Origin: JBGAJN01 sp044224905
Lineage (GTDB): Bacteria > Verrucomicrobiota > Verrucomicrobiia > Limisphaerales > JBGAJN01
NCBI GenBank assembly: GCA_044224905.1
Contig: JBGAJN010000002.1
Location: forward strand, 682,001-746,000
Direction: 5' to 3'
DNA length: 64,000 bases
The notes under the pieces were generated by a model. The model was not told where the DNA came from, did not search any database, and saw only the letters and a program-made list of their open reading frames with translations. The position numbers were made by a program, and so were the translations under genes. Every line of letters begins with the position of its first letter. Within the stretch, counting starts at the first letter, position 1. This document shows, in pieces, positions 26,096 to 34,705 of the stretch.

Positions 26096-26187
26096 CAGCG
26101 TGCTTCCGGCATCTTGCCGGAAGTTCCGTTGGGATTTTCTGCTCCGAAAGAAGCTAGAACTGCCGGCAAGATGGCGGCAGCACGCTG
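26096..26187. repeat. 92-bp long inverted repeat between convergent genes
   Basis: A 31-bp left arm (26096-26126) and a 31-bp right arm (26157-26187) are complementary at 28 of 31 positions across a 30-bp spacer. Each arm also contains an inner palindrome around CATCTTGCCGG. It lies between the 3' ends of the M1 peptidase and lysC genes, so it can serve as a bidirectional terminator, or it is a MITE-like element. Confidence 0.8.
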
Positions 26188-26191
26188 TGCA

Positions 26192-27403
26192 CTAACCGAG
26201 GAACGCCTTGTGGATCGCGCGCACGGCTTGCTCGCCTTTGGCGAGTTCGATCACGACGGAGATCTTAATTTCGCTCGTCGAGATCATGCCGATGTTGATG
26301 CTTTCCTTCGCGAGCGTTTCAAACATCTTCGCTGCCACGCCGGAGTGGCTCTTCATGCCGACGCCCACGATAGAAAGTTTGCCGATGCTTTCGTCAACGC
26401 TCAGGTCTTTGTAAGCGACTTCGGATTTGAGACCGTCGATGACTTTGCGCGCCTTGAGCAGGTCGGGCTTGTCGACGGTAAAGGAAAGATCGGTCGCGGC
26501 GGTGCCGTGGCTGACGTTCTGCACGATCATGTCCACGCTGATCGCGCCGTCGGCGAGGGCGTTGAACACGCGTGCGGCCATGCCGGGTTTGTCGGGCACG
26601 CCCACGAGCGTGAGCTTGGCCTGGTTCTTGTCGAGCGCGACGCCGCGCACAACGATGTCTTCCATGCTGCGAGTTTCTTCTTTCACAATCGTTCCTGGGT
26701 TGTCGTTCAAACTGGAGCGGACTTCAAATACGACGCCGAATTTCTTGGCGAATTCCACCGAACGCAACTGCATCACCTTCGCGCCGGAGCCGGCGAGTTC
26801 GAGCAATTCGTCGTAGGCGATTTCCTCGAGCTTGCGCGCGTTTGGCACAATGCGCGGGTCGGTGGTGTAAATGCCGTCAACGTCGGTGTAAATCTGGCAA
26901 AGGTCCGCCTTCAATGCGGCCGCGAGCGCGATGGCCGTGAGATCGGAACCGCCGCGACCGAGCGTGGTGATGTGACCGTCCGCGGTTTGGCCTTGGAAGC
27001 CGGCGACAATGACGACGTTGCCGTCATCGAGAAGTTTGTGCACGGCCTTGGGCGTGATGTTTTGAATCTTCGCCTTGGTGTGGACGCCATCGGTGACGAT
27101 GCCGGCCTGGGCACCGGTGAGTGACGCGGCGGGGACGCCCATCGACTCGAGCGCCATCGCGGTGAGGGCAATGGTGGTTTGTTCGCCGGTGGCGAGCAGC
27201 ATGTCCATCTCGCGCTCCGGCGGGAGCGGCATGATTTCTTTCGCGAGCTTGATGAGATTGTCGGTGACGCCGCTCATCGCGGAGACGACCACGACGATCT
27301 GATCACCGCGCTTGCGGTATTCCGCCACGCGGCGTGCGACGTTCTTGATGCGCTCGGGGTTGCCCACCGAGGTGCCGCCATATTTTTGAACGATCAATGC
27401 CAT
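26192..27403 (-). CDS. lysC: Aspartate kinase
   Basis: A 403-residue aspartokinase that makes aspartyl phosphate, the first step to lysine, threonine and methionine. The N-terminal motif is QKYGGTSVGNPERIKNVARR; FQGQTADGHITTLGRGGSD is in the catalytic core. Two ACT domains fill about 265-403 and should bind lysine and/or threonine as feedback inhibitors. It follows thrC after 30 bp on the same strand and is probably the last gene of the operon. Confidence 0.95.
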   Translation of the reverse strand: MALIVQKYGGTSVGNPERIKNVARRVAEYRKRGDQIVVVVSAMSGVTDNLIKLAKEIMPLPPEREMDMLLATGEQTTIALTAMALESMGVPAASLTGAQAGIVTDGVHTKAKIQNITPKAVHKLLDDGNVVIVAGFQGQTADGHITTLGRGGSDLTAIALAAALKADLCQIYTDVDGIYTTDPRIVPNARKLEEIAYDELLELAGSGAKVMQLRSVEFAKKFGVVFEVRSSLNDNPGTIVKEETRSMEDIVVRGVALDKNQAKLTLVGVPDKPGMAARVFNALADGAISVDMIVQNVSHGTAATDLSFTVDKPDLLKARKVIDGLKSEVAYKDLSVDESIGKLSIVGVGMKSHSGVAAKMFETLAKESINIGMISTSEIKISVVIELAKGEQAVRAIHKAFLG

Positions 27404-27433
27404 GAGTTGAATCAGGAGTTTAAACTGCGCGAC

Positions 27434-28834
27434 TCACACGCCAATTACTTTCGCGGTCGCGCCTTTGTCCGCCGCCGGCTTGGGCGCGTGCTGCGCGATA
27501 AGATACGCGCGGAACTTTTCATAATCCGCGCCCATCGAGTCATAGTCTTCGGGCAACTCGATCGCGTTGGTCATGGAGGCGGGGACGTCAGGCGGCCAGC
27601 CGACGACCTTTTCTACTTCCTCCGGGAACTTCGCCGGGTTCGCCGTTTCCACGATCACAGCCGGAGCATCGCTGCCGGGTTCGGCCGTCTTCTGCCAATC
27701 GAGGAAGCCCTGCCACGCAACGACGCCGTGCGGTTCCAACAGGATTTGGTATTGGCTCCAAAACTCCCGCAGTGAGGCGCGCGTGCGCTCGTCAGAAATC
27801 GAGCTCGAAAAAATATCCCGCCGCATCGCCGCGAGGTCGGGTTGCTTGTGGATCTTGCCGGTCTCGTCCATTTGCCCGCCGTAAACCGCTACGAGCCTCG
27901 CGAGGTTGCTTGGGTGGCCGACGTTCATCGCGTTGGAGACGGAGTTCCGCGACGGAACGACTTTTTGATACACCCCGGTGTTGAGGTAGCGCGGAAACGC
28001 GTCGTTGTCGTTGACGGAGGCGATGAGTTTCTTCACCGGCAATCCCATCTCGCGCGCCACGATTGCGCCCATCATGTTGCCGAAGTTGCCGCTGGGCACG
28101 GAGAACACGACCGGTTCGCCCGGCTTCGCCACGCGCGACGCGGCGTAGAAATAATAAACGCTTTGCGGCAGCAGTCTGCCGATGTTGATCGAGTTGGCGG
28201 AGGAAAGATTGATGTGCTGCAGCGCCGGATCGGCGAACGCACGTTTCACCATCGCCTGGCAGTCGTCGAACTTTCCGTCGATGGCCACGGTGCGGACGTT
28301 GTCCTTGAGCGTGGTCATGAGCTTGCGCTGGCTCAGGCTCACTTCGGTGGTCGGAAACAGCACGATGACGCGCACGCCGGGGACCTTGTGAAATGCATGC
28401 GCGACCGCCGCGCCCGTGTCGCCACTCGTCGCGGTGAGAATGGTGACTTGCCGGCCGTCTTCTTGCAGGAAGCGCCCGAACATTTGCGCCATCATCTGCG
28501 CGGCGAAATCCTTGAACGACGCCGTCGGCCCTTGATCCAGCCGCATTAGAAACACGCGATGATGGATGACCTCGACGGGAACTCCGAAGTCGTAGGCTTT
28601 GCGGCACATCGCGCGCAGGGCCTCTTCGGGAATAATGCCCTCGGTGAACTTGCGGAGCACGCGGAAGGCGACTTCGCGGTACGGCAATTGGGCAAACTCG
28701 GCGATCTCATCGGGCGTGAGCCGCGGAAATTTCTCCGGGAAATAAAGGCCGCGATCCGGCGCCTGACCGGTGAGCAACGCTTCGCGCAGAGTGACTGCGG
28801 GCGACTGGCCATTGGTGGAGCGAAGCGTCAACAT
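27434..28834 (-). CDS. thrC: Threonine synthase
   Basis: A 466-residue PLP enzyme converting O-phosphohomoserine to threonine. The PLP lysine lies in GPTASFKDFAAQMM, and LTATSGDTGAAVAHAFHKVP plus SVPSGNFGNMMG are family motifs. The start ATG lies two bases beyond the GxxExxY stop codon, so translation is probably coupled to it. Homoserine kinase (thrB) is absent from this cluster. It belongs to the operon hom-GxxExxY-thrC-lysC. Confidence 0.94.
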   Translation of the reverse strand: MLTLRSTNGQSPAVTLREALLTGQAPDRGLYFPEKFPRLTPDEIAEFAQLPYREVAFRVLRKFTEGIIPEEALRAMCRKAYDFGVPVEVIHHRVFLMRLDQGPTASFKDFAAQMMAQMFGRFLQEDGRQVTILTATSGDTGAAVAHAFHKVPGVRVIVLFPTTEVSLSQRKLMTTLKDNVRTVAIDGKFDDCQAMVKRAFADPALQHINLSSANSINIGRLLPQSVYYFYAASRVAKPGEPVVFSVPSGNFGNMMGAIVAREMGLPVKKLIASVNDNDAFPRYLNTGVYQKVVPSRNSVSNAMNVGHPSNLARLVAVYGGQMDETGKIHKQPDLAAMRRDIFSSSISDERTRASLREFWSQYQILLEPHGVVAWQGFLDWQKTAEPGSDAPAVIVETANPAKFPEEVEKVVGWPPDVPASMTNAIELPEDYDSMGADYEKFRAYLIAQHAPKPAADKGATAKVIGV

Positions 28835-28836
28835 AG

Positions 28837-29298
28837 TCAGGCTGGTTGAGTGTCGCGCGAAGGCCGCGAAGGTTGCGAAGTGGAGAAGAAAGTCTTTCCT
28901 TCGAGGCCGTTGGTCACGCGTGTGATTCCGTCTTTCAAATGCGCTTCGTTAAAGTTGATGAGATAACCGAGTTTCAACGGAATAAGTTTGAGATAATTGG
29001 TGGTGATCTTCTTGAACAACGGCGTTACCGCTTCAACGGATTTAAGTTCGACCAAAACCCTACGTTCGACGATCAGGTCCGCTCGGAAACCAACTTCCAA
29101 TCGCTCGCCTTCGTAGATGACGGCAATCGGAACCTGTTTCTCAACGTTCAGTCCGCGCTTCTTAAGTTCGACCGCCAACGCTGCTTCATAAACCGACTCC
29201 AATAGCCCCGGCCCGAGGGCAGAATGAACCTTGAAAGCCGAATCGAGAATTACCTTCCCGATTTCTTCTTCGTTCAATTTGGAGTTGGTTTGATTCAA
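28837..29298 (-). CDS. GxxExxY protein (PD-(D/E)xK nuclease-like)
   Basis: A 153-residue protein carrying the motif GLLESVYEAAL, after which the family is named (TIGR04256). The nuclease-like core reads FRADLIVERRVLVELKSVEA, with Asp and a Glu-Leu-Lys as in PD-(D/E)xK folds. Function is unknown in the family. It sits inside the hom-thrC operon; the C-terminal residues TSQPSRPSRD are encoded by the cassette's inverted repeat and the final few codons by DNA outside it. It is visibly more AT-rich than its neighbours, supporting later arrival. Confidence 0.88.
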   Translation of the reverse strand: MNQTNSKLNEEEIGKVILDSAFKVHSALGPGLLESVYEAALAVELKKRGLNVEKQVPIAVIYEGERLEVGFRADLIVERRVLVELKSVEAVTPLFKKITTNYLKLIPLKLGYLINFNEAHLKDGITRVTNGLEGKTFFSTSQPSRPSRDTQPA

Positions 29299-29335
29299 AT
29301 TATTCCTTCGCCACCTTCGCGGCCTTCGCGCGACA
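28851..29335. mobile_element. GxxExxY cassette bounded by 30-bp inverted repeats
   Basis: The left end (28851-28880) and the right end (29306-29335) are inverted copies matching at 29 of 30 positions, with core GCGAAGGCCGCGAAGG. Only the GxxExxY gene lies between them. Removing the 485 bp would leave 18 bp between the hom stop and the thrC start, a normal operon spacing. No target-site duplication is visible. No transposase is carried, so mobility would have to be supplied from elsewhere. Confidence 0.78.
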
Positions 29336-29337
29336 TT

Positions 29338-30660
29338 CTATTCAAAACTCTCCACGCGCAACATGGTCGGCGCACCTTTGACGACGCCGAGTTGGGCAAT
29401 CTGCTTGAGCGCCTTGGTCATCGCGGCGTTGGGCGCGTCGTGAATCATCAGGATCACGGGAACGGTTTCGCCTTCGTGACCTTCAGGCTGGATGATCGAC
29501 GAGATGCCGATCTTCGCTTTGGCGAGAACGGTTGCGATCTTCGCGAACACGCCGGGCTTGTCCACGACATTGAGCCGGACGTAATAGCGGGAGACGACTT
29601 CCGCGATCGGCAAAACCGCGCCTTCGCGTTCGTGCGGGACAAAGGGAGGAATGCGACTCTTCGTGCCGCACTTCAGATCGAGCGCCGCGTCCGCGAGATC
29701 GCTCAGCACCGCGCTGGCCGTTGCGTCCTGGCCGGCACCGCGACCGTAGTAAAGTGTGTCACCGACGACATCGCCGCGAACGAAAACGGCATTGAAGACG
29801 CCATTCACGCTCGCGAGCACGTGCGAGTTGGGCACGAGAGCGGGATAGACGGAAACTTGCACCGGCGCGCAGCCGTTTTGTTTCGCCGATGCTTCCGACT
29901 TCTTCACGCAACCGAGTAACTTGATCGTATAGCCAAGTTGCGAGGCGAACTGCATGTCGAGCTTCGTGATCGAACGAATGCCTTCGACGTAGATTTGCTT
30001 CGGGTTCACCCAGAAACCGTGGGCGAGCGAGGCGAGAATGCCGGTCTTGTGCGCGGCATCGTGGCCGTCGATGTCGAGATCCGGCGGCGTCTCGGCGTAA
30101 CCGAGCTTCTGCGCGTCGGCGAGGACTTCGCCGAAGTCCGCGCCCTCGTTCTTCATCCGGGTGAGGATGTAATTGCAGGTGCCGTTGACGATGCCGTAGA
30201 GGCGCGTGATGCGATTGCCGATTAGGCCTTCGCGCAAAACTTTGATGATCGGGATACCGCCCGCGACGCTCGCTTCGTAGTAAAGATTCGCGTGATATTT
30301 CTCGGCCGCCGCGAATAGTTCTTCACCGTGAGCGGAAAGGAGCGCCTTGTTCGCCGTGACGACGGGCTTGCCCTGTTTGAGCGCCGCCAGCACGACTTCG
30401 CGCGCGGTCGTGGTGCCGCCCATCAATTCGACGACGACGTTCACCGCGGGATTGTTGACGACTGTCCGCCAGTCCGTGGTCAGCTGCGTGGCGGGAATCT
30501 TGACGTTGCGCGCCTTGCGGAGGTCGCGCACGGCCACCTGGACGATGTTCAGGCGCACGCCGAGACGCGATGCCATGAGGGCGCCGTTGCGCTGGATGGC
30601 TGAGAAAACTCCGCCGCCCACCGTGCCGCCGCCGATAATGCCCAGATTGACCTGCTGCAT
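29338..30660 (-). CDS. hom: Homoserine dehydrogenase
   Basis: A 440-residue enzyme reducing aspartate semialdehyde to homoserine. The N-terminal NAD(P) motif is LGIIGGGTVGGGVF; the catalytic domain contains ANKALLS and YEASVAGGIPIIKVLREGL. The C-terminal ACT domain (RLNVVDKPGVFAKIATVLAK) should bind threonine for feedback control. It is the first gene of the threonine operon. The 130 bp upstream are shared with eno, which reads away from it. Confidence 0.95.
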   Translation of the reverse strand: MQQVNLGIIGGGTVGGGVFSAIQRNGALMASRLGVRLNIVQVAVRDLRKARNVKIPATQLTTDWRTVVNNPAVNVVVELMGGTTTAREVVLAALKQGKPVVTANKALLSAHGEELFAAAEKYHANLYYEASVAGGIPIIKVLREGLIGNRITRLYGIVNGTCNYILTRMKNEGADFGEVLADAQKLGYAETPPDLDIDGHDAAHKTGILASLAHGFWVNPKQIYVEGIRSITKLDMQFASQLGYTIKLLGCVKKSEASAKQNGCAPVQVSVYPALVPNSHVLASVNGVFNAVFVRGDVVGDTLYYGRGAGQDATASAVLSDLADAALDLKCGTKSRIPPFVPHEREGAVLPIAEVVSRYYVRLNVVDKPGVFAKIATVLAKAKIGISSIIQPEGHEGETVPVILMIHDAPNAAMTKALKQIAQLGVVKGAPTMLRVESFE

Positions 30661-30723
30661 GAGCCGCGAAGGCTGCCGGATTTTTCGGCACAGGACAATT
30701 CAATTTTGCGCTGAAAGGGCCGC

Positions 30724-30751
30724 TTGACTCGCTCCCAGCCGCTTTTATGAT
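30724..30751 (+). promoter_or_regulatory. Sigma70-like promoter of eno
   Basis: TTGACT (30724-30729) and TATGAT (30746-30751) are separated by 16 bp and lie about 40 bp before the eno ATG. Both boxes are close to consensus, and the spacing is only one below optimum. Transcription should start near 30758. Confidence 0.7.
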
Positions 30752-30790
30752 GCGCCCCCGTTGATTTGAATCTACTGAACTAAACTGACT

Positions 30791-32083
30791 ATGAGCACGA
30801 TCATTGATATCCAAGCCCGCGAAATACTCGACTCACGCGGCAACCCCACCGTCGAGGCCGATGTTTTTCTGGCTGGCGGCGCTGTTGGCCGCGCGGCGGT
30901 GCCCTCGGGCGCCAGCACCGGCGAACACGAAGCCATCGAACTCCGCGACGGCGACAAGAAGCGTTTCCTTGGCAAAGGCGTGCAGCAGGCCGTCAAGAAC
31001 GTTACGGCCAAGATTCTCCCGGCGCTCGAAGGATTCGATGCGCTGGACCAAGTCTCCGTTGACCAACGGATGATCGAACTCGACGGCACGGAAACCAAGT
31101 CCAAGCTCGGCGCCAATGCCATCCTAGCCGTGTCGCTCGCGACCGCGAAGGCCGCGTCCGAAGCCCTTGGCCAGCCGCTCTTCAAATACATCGGCGGACC
31201 GAACGCCAAGGTTCTCCCCGTGCCCATGGCCAACGTCATCAACGGCGGCGCGCACTCCGACGCACCCATCGATTTCCAGGAATTCATGATCATGCCGCAC
31301 GGCCTCGGCTCCTTCAGCGAAGGTTTGCGCGCGATCACGGAGATTTTCCACGCGCTCAAGTCCGTGTTGAAGAAAAAAGGCCTGAGCACCGCTGTCGGTG
31401 ACGAAGGTGGCTTCGCACCGAAGCTTGAAAGCGCCGAGGCCGCCCTCGAAGCGATTCTCTCCGCTGTCAAAGACGCCGGCTACAAGGCCGGTAAGGACAT
31501 CTTCCTTGCCCTCGACGTCGCGGCGTCTGAGTTCTACGACAAGGCCAGCGAGAAGTACATCTTCAAGAAGAGCAGCGGCCAGCGACTCACTGGTGATGAG
31601 CTCGTCGATTTCTACGTTAAGCTTTGCAATAAATACCCCATCGTCAGCATCGAAGATGGCTGCGCCGAAGGCGATTGGAAGACCTGGAAGACGCTCACCG
31701 AGAAGCTGGGCTCCACCACGCAACTCGTCGGCGACGATCTCTTCGTCACCAACGTGAAGTTCCTCAAGAAGGGTATCGACACCGGCACGGCCAACGCGAT
31801 TCTCGTGAAGGTCAACCAGATCGGTTCCCTCACCGAGACGCTCGACGCTGTGGAACTCGCGCAGAAGAATTCCTACCGCGCCGTTCTCTCGCACCGCTCC
31901 GGCGAAACCGAAGACTCGACCATCTCCGACATCGCTGTCGCGACCAACTGCGGCCAGATCAAGACCGGTTCCTTGAGCCGCACCGACCGCACCGCGAAGT
32001 ACAACCAACTCCTGCGCATCGAGCAGATCCTTGGCAAGCACGCGGTCTATGCGGGCCGCAACGCGCTGCCAAAAGGCCGCTAA
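30791..32083 (+). CDS. eno: Enolase
   Basis: A 430-residue glycolytic enzyme interconverting 2-phosphoglycerate and phosphoenolpyruvate. Family motifs are present: IDIQAREILDSRGNPTVEAD at the start, GGAHSDAPIDFQEFMI, SIEDGCAEGDW and LVKVNQIGSLTETLDA, with SHRSGETED near the end. Length is standard. It has its own strong promoter and a hairpin terminator, so it is a single-gene unit. Confidence 0.97.
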   Translation: MSTIIDIQAREILDSRGNPTVEADVFLAGGAVGRAAVPSGASTGEHEAIELRDGDKKRFLGKGVQQAVKNVTAKILPALEGFDALDQVSVDQRMIELDGTETKSKLGANAILAVSLATAKAASEALGQPLFKYIGGPNAKVLPVPMANVINGGAHSDAPIDFQEFMIMPHGLGSFSEGLRAITEIFHALKSVLKKKGLSTAVGDEGGFAPKLESAEAALEAILSAVKDAGYKAGKDIFLALDVAASEFYDKASEKYIFKKSSGQRLTGDELVDFYVKLCNKYPIVSIEDGCAEGDWKTWKTLTEKLGSTTQLVGDDLFVTNVKFLKKGIDTGTANAILVKVNQIGSLTETLDAVELAQKNSYRAVLSHRSGETEDSTISDIAVATNCGQIKTGSLSRTDRTAKYNQLLRIEQILGKHAVYAGRNALPKGR

Positions 32084-32130
32084 CCTATAGCGGCGGTCAG
32101 AGATCGCCGTTGCGCACAGTCAGGCATTCG

Positions 32131-32165
32131 AAACCGGAAGTCAGGAAACTGGCTTCCGGTTTTTC
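32131..32165 (+). terminator. Rho-independent terminator of eno
   Basis: Arms AAACCGGAAG (32131-32140) and CTTCCGGTTT (32153-32162) are perfectly complementary and are followed by a T-rich stretch. It lies 48 bp beyond the eno stop codon. Confidence 0.82.
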
Positions 32166-32208
32166 TTTCGCTCTTGGTTGCTAGGCGGAGTTGAGTTATC
32201 CGTGAGGC

Positions 32209-32454
32209 ATGACTGAGACGGAGCAAGCCATCCTGAAAACGCTGCTCGAATTCGAAGCGACGGTGAGCGCGATGCGCACCACGATTCCTAAGCCGAGCGT
32301 CGTGCCCGTGCTCAGCCGGTTGGACGAATTGGTTCGCCTGTTGCCCAAAACCACCGATCCGAATCTGTTGCACTATCTCCACAAGCGCAGCTACGAGAAG
32401 GCGCGCCTCTGGCTCGAAGGTCAGGACCCGGAGAAGGGGACGTGTCCTCGATAG
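32209..32454 (+). CDS. Small hypothetical protein
   Basis: An 81-residue protein starting MTETEQAILKTLLEFEATVS, probably three helices, with LDELVRLLPKTTDPNLLHYL and a C-terminal YEKARLWLEGQDPEKG. I do not recognise a family. Balanced composition and its own ATG suggest a real gene. It lies between the eno terminator and an inverted repeat, so it is probably transcribed alone. A helical adaptor or regulator is possible but unsupported. Confidence 0.6.
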   Translation: MTETEQAILKTLLEFEATVSAMRTTIPKPSVVPVLSRLDELVRLLPKTTDPNLLHYLHKRSYEKARLWLEGQDPEKGTCPR

Positions 32455-32461
32455 AGTTTCA

Positions 32462-32534
32462 AGTTGCAGGTTCAAGGTTCCAGGTTTTCAGATTCGGAAC
32501 GATTGCGAGAACTTGAAACCGTGAACCTGCAACT
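32462..32534. repeat. Imperfect inverted repeat upstream of mnmE
   Basis: The left arm starts AGTTGCAGGTTC (32462) and the right arm ends GAACCTGCAACT (32534), with weaker pairing inward. It resembles intergenic repeat text found in many large genomes. It ends only 14 bp before the mnmE start, so it could form a hairpin in the mnmE leader. Confidence 0.65.
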
Positions 32535-32548
32535 CAGCACCAACTGCC

Positions 32549-33919
32549 ATGTTTGACGACACCATTGCCGCTATCGCAACTCCGCTCGGGGAAGGCGGGC
32601 TCGCGGTCATTCGCGTGTCGGGTCCGCATGCGCTGGCGGTCGCGGACAAGTGTTTTCAACCCGTCGGCAAAACCTCGCTGAAACCTTCGGCGGCGGCGAC
32701 GCACACGATTCAGTTCGGCAGGATCGTCCGGCGCGAACAGGTCGTGGATGAGGTGCTCGTGGCGGTGCTCCGCGCGCCGCGCACGTTTACGCGCGAGGAC
32801 ACGGTGGAGATTACGTGTCACGGCGGTTTGCTCGCGGCGAAGCTCGTGCTCGACACGGTGCTCGAAAACGGCGCGCGCATGGCCGAGCCGGGCGAGTTCA
32901 CGAAGCGCGCGTTTCTCAATGGTCGCATCGATCTCGCACAGGCCGAGGCGGTGGCGGACCTGATTCACGCGCGCACCGAGCTCGCGCTCAACGCCGCGAA
33001 TGAACAGCTCGCCGGCAAACTCTCGCAGCGCATTAATCGTCTCCGCGACGACTTGATCAAGACGCTCGCGCACATCGAGGCGCACATCGATTTTCCCGAC
33101 GAAGATATTTCGCCCGATACGCGTGAGACCTTGTTACGACGGCTCGGGGATGGCGTGGTGTTCATGAGCGAGCTGCTCCGGACGGCGAATGAAGGACAGA
33201 TTTTGCGTCGCGGCATTCGCGCGGCGATTGTCGGCCGGCCGAACGCGGGCAAGTCGAGTTTGTTGAATCAGTTGCTCGGGCACGAACGCGCGATCGTTTC
33301 ACCGATCGCCGGCACAACGCGCGACACGATCGCGGAAACGGCGAACATCCGCGGCATTCCCGTGGTGTTCATCGACACGGCGGGCTTGCGCGAAGCGGGC
33401 GACGCGATCGAGGCCGAGGGCATTCGCCGCAGCCGCGCTACGCTCGCGGGCGCGGAGCTGATCCTGCACGTGTTCGATCACGGCGAGCCGTTGACGGACG
33501 AGGACGAGGCGTATCTGCGCGGGTTCGCGTCGAAGAAGCGGATCGTCGTGGTCAACAAGGTGGATCTGCCGGGGCGATTGGAGTTGCCGCCGAATATAGG
33601 CGCGCCGGTGGTGAAGGTGAACTGTCTCACGGCTGAGGGCTTGGAGGCGTTGAAGGACGCGATCAAAGAACTCGTGTGGGCTGGCGAGATCAAGAGCGAG
33701 ATGTTGCAAGTGATGATCAACTCGCGGCATCAGGCGGCGTTGCAGCGCGCGCGGGAATCGACGGAGCGGACGATCGAAGCATTGCGCGCGGATTTGAGCT
33801 TGGATCTGGTCGCGGTCGACTTGCGGGAGGCGGTCAACGCGGTCGGCGAGGTGGTCGGCAAAACGAGCACGGAAGATTTGCTCGACTCGATTTTCAGCCA
33901 GTTCTGTTTGGGGAAGTGA
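32549..33919 (+). CDS. mnmE: tRNA modification GTPase MnmE
   Basis: A 456-residue GTPase that, with MnmG, builds the cmnm5 group on wobble uridine 34 of some tRNAs. The N-terminal tetrahydrofolate-binding domain (TIAAIATPLGEGGLAVIRVS) is followed by a helical domain with an inserted G domain: GRPNAGKSSLLNQLLG (G1), TTRDT (G2), DTAGL (G3), NKVD (G4). The protein ends in CLGK, the conserved catalytic Cys motif. It converges with a membrane-protein gene across only 6 bp. Confidence 0.96.
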   Translation: MFDDTIAAIATPLGEGGLAVIRVSGPHALAVADKCFQPVGKTSLKPSAAATHTIQFGRIVRREQVVDEVLVAVLRAPRTFTREDTVEITCHGGLLAAKLVLDTVLENGARMAEPGEFTKRAFLNGRIDLAQAEAVADLIHARTELALNAANEQLAGKLSQRINRLRDDLIKTLAHIEAHIDFPDEDISPDTRETLLRRLGDGVVFMSELLRTANEGQILRRGIRAAIVGRPNAGKSSLLNQLLGHERAIVSPIAGTTRDTIAETANIRGIPVVFIDTAGLREAGDAIEAEGIRRSRATLAGAELILHVFDHGEPLTDEDEAYLRGFASKKRIVVVNKVDLPGRLELPPNIGAPVVKVNCLTAEGLEALKDAIKELVWAGEIKSEMLQVMINSRHQAALQRARESTERTIEALRADLSLDLVAVDLREAVNAVGEVVGKTSTEDLLDSIFSQFCLGK

Positions 33920-33925
33920 AGAGGG

Positions 33926-34609
33926 TTACGGCTTCTTGCCGAACACGCTGAAGAAGACGGCGTCTTTGATTTTCCACGTTAGCGCCATCGTCATCGCGAC
34001 GGGCAGCAGCAGGAGAAACGTCACGATCCAGCGGCGCTCTTGTTCGAGGATATCGAGGATTCCCAGAATTGGATCGGGGAGGAAAGAGATTCGCAACAAG
34101 GTGGACAAGCCGACGATGAACATGACGATGGTCACGAGCATGGCGCGGTTGAGGTTGGTGAAGAATTTGGTTTCCTCGCGGAGTCCTTCGTCGGGGAGCA
34201 TGGCGGTGAGGCGATGGAGAACGTGATTCAAGGCGTAGAGAAACAGCAGGCTCGTCCCGAAAAAAATCAGCGCGGCGGCGAAAAAGACGCGTTCGCCCGG
34301 GACGCGGTGCCACCAGAAGAGAAAAGGCGCGAGGCCGATATTGGTGATCGCCAGAAATTTTGCGCGATCCAGCGCGGCGACCCAGATGCGTTCCTGTTTT
34401 TGGAAATGGCCGAGCTGGAGGAGTCCGTAAAGTAACACGCTCGTCATCACGAGCGGCCCGATGATTCCCAACGGGCGCAGCCAGTCGCTGAGCACGCTTT
34501 GCGCGCAGACGATCAAGGTGAGCGGCAGTCCCCAGAAGATTGCGGAGAGGCCGCGGATCAGGTGGCCCAGAGACTGAAGCAGCTCGCTGTTGGGAGCGGG
34601 TTCAGGCAT
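33926..34609 (-). CDS. Multi-pass membrane protein of unknown function
   Basis: A 227-residue protein with about six predicted membrane helices, for example AIFWGLPLTLIVCAQSVL, GPLVMTSVLLYGLLQL, VFFAAALIFFGTSLLFLYAL and WIVTFLLLLPVAMTMALTW. I do not recognise a family. No signature residues for transport or catalysis are clear. It lies between mnmE and speA, with the start at 34609 giving a short polar N-terminus. Confidence 0.75.
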   Translation of the reverse strand: MPEPAPNSELLQSLGHLIRGLSAIFWGLPLTLIVCAQSVLSDWLRPLGIIGPLVMTSVLLYGLLQLGHFQKQERIWVAALDRAKFLAITNIGLAPFLFWWHRVPGERVFFAAALIFFGTSLLFLYALNHVLHRLTAMLPDEGLREETKFFTNLNRAMLVTIVMFIVGLSTLLRISFLPDPILGILDILEQERRWIVTFLLLLPVAMTMALTWKIKDAVFFSVFGKKP

Positions 34610-34705
34610 GGCGAGAAGGAAGAAAGGAGAATGATGAATGCAGAACCAGCGCCACCGGCGTCCCGCAATGCTGCTTCTTCATTCGGACTTCTGCATGCTA
34701 CCTCG

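Noticed and set aside
30661..30790. Threonine or lysine riboswitch or attenuator before hom
   Set aside because: The 130 bp shared with eno show no leader-peptide Thr run, no long hairpin with a T tail and no recognisable riboswitch core.
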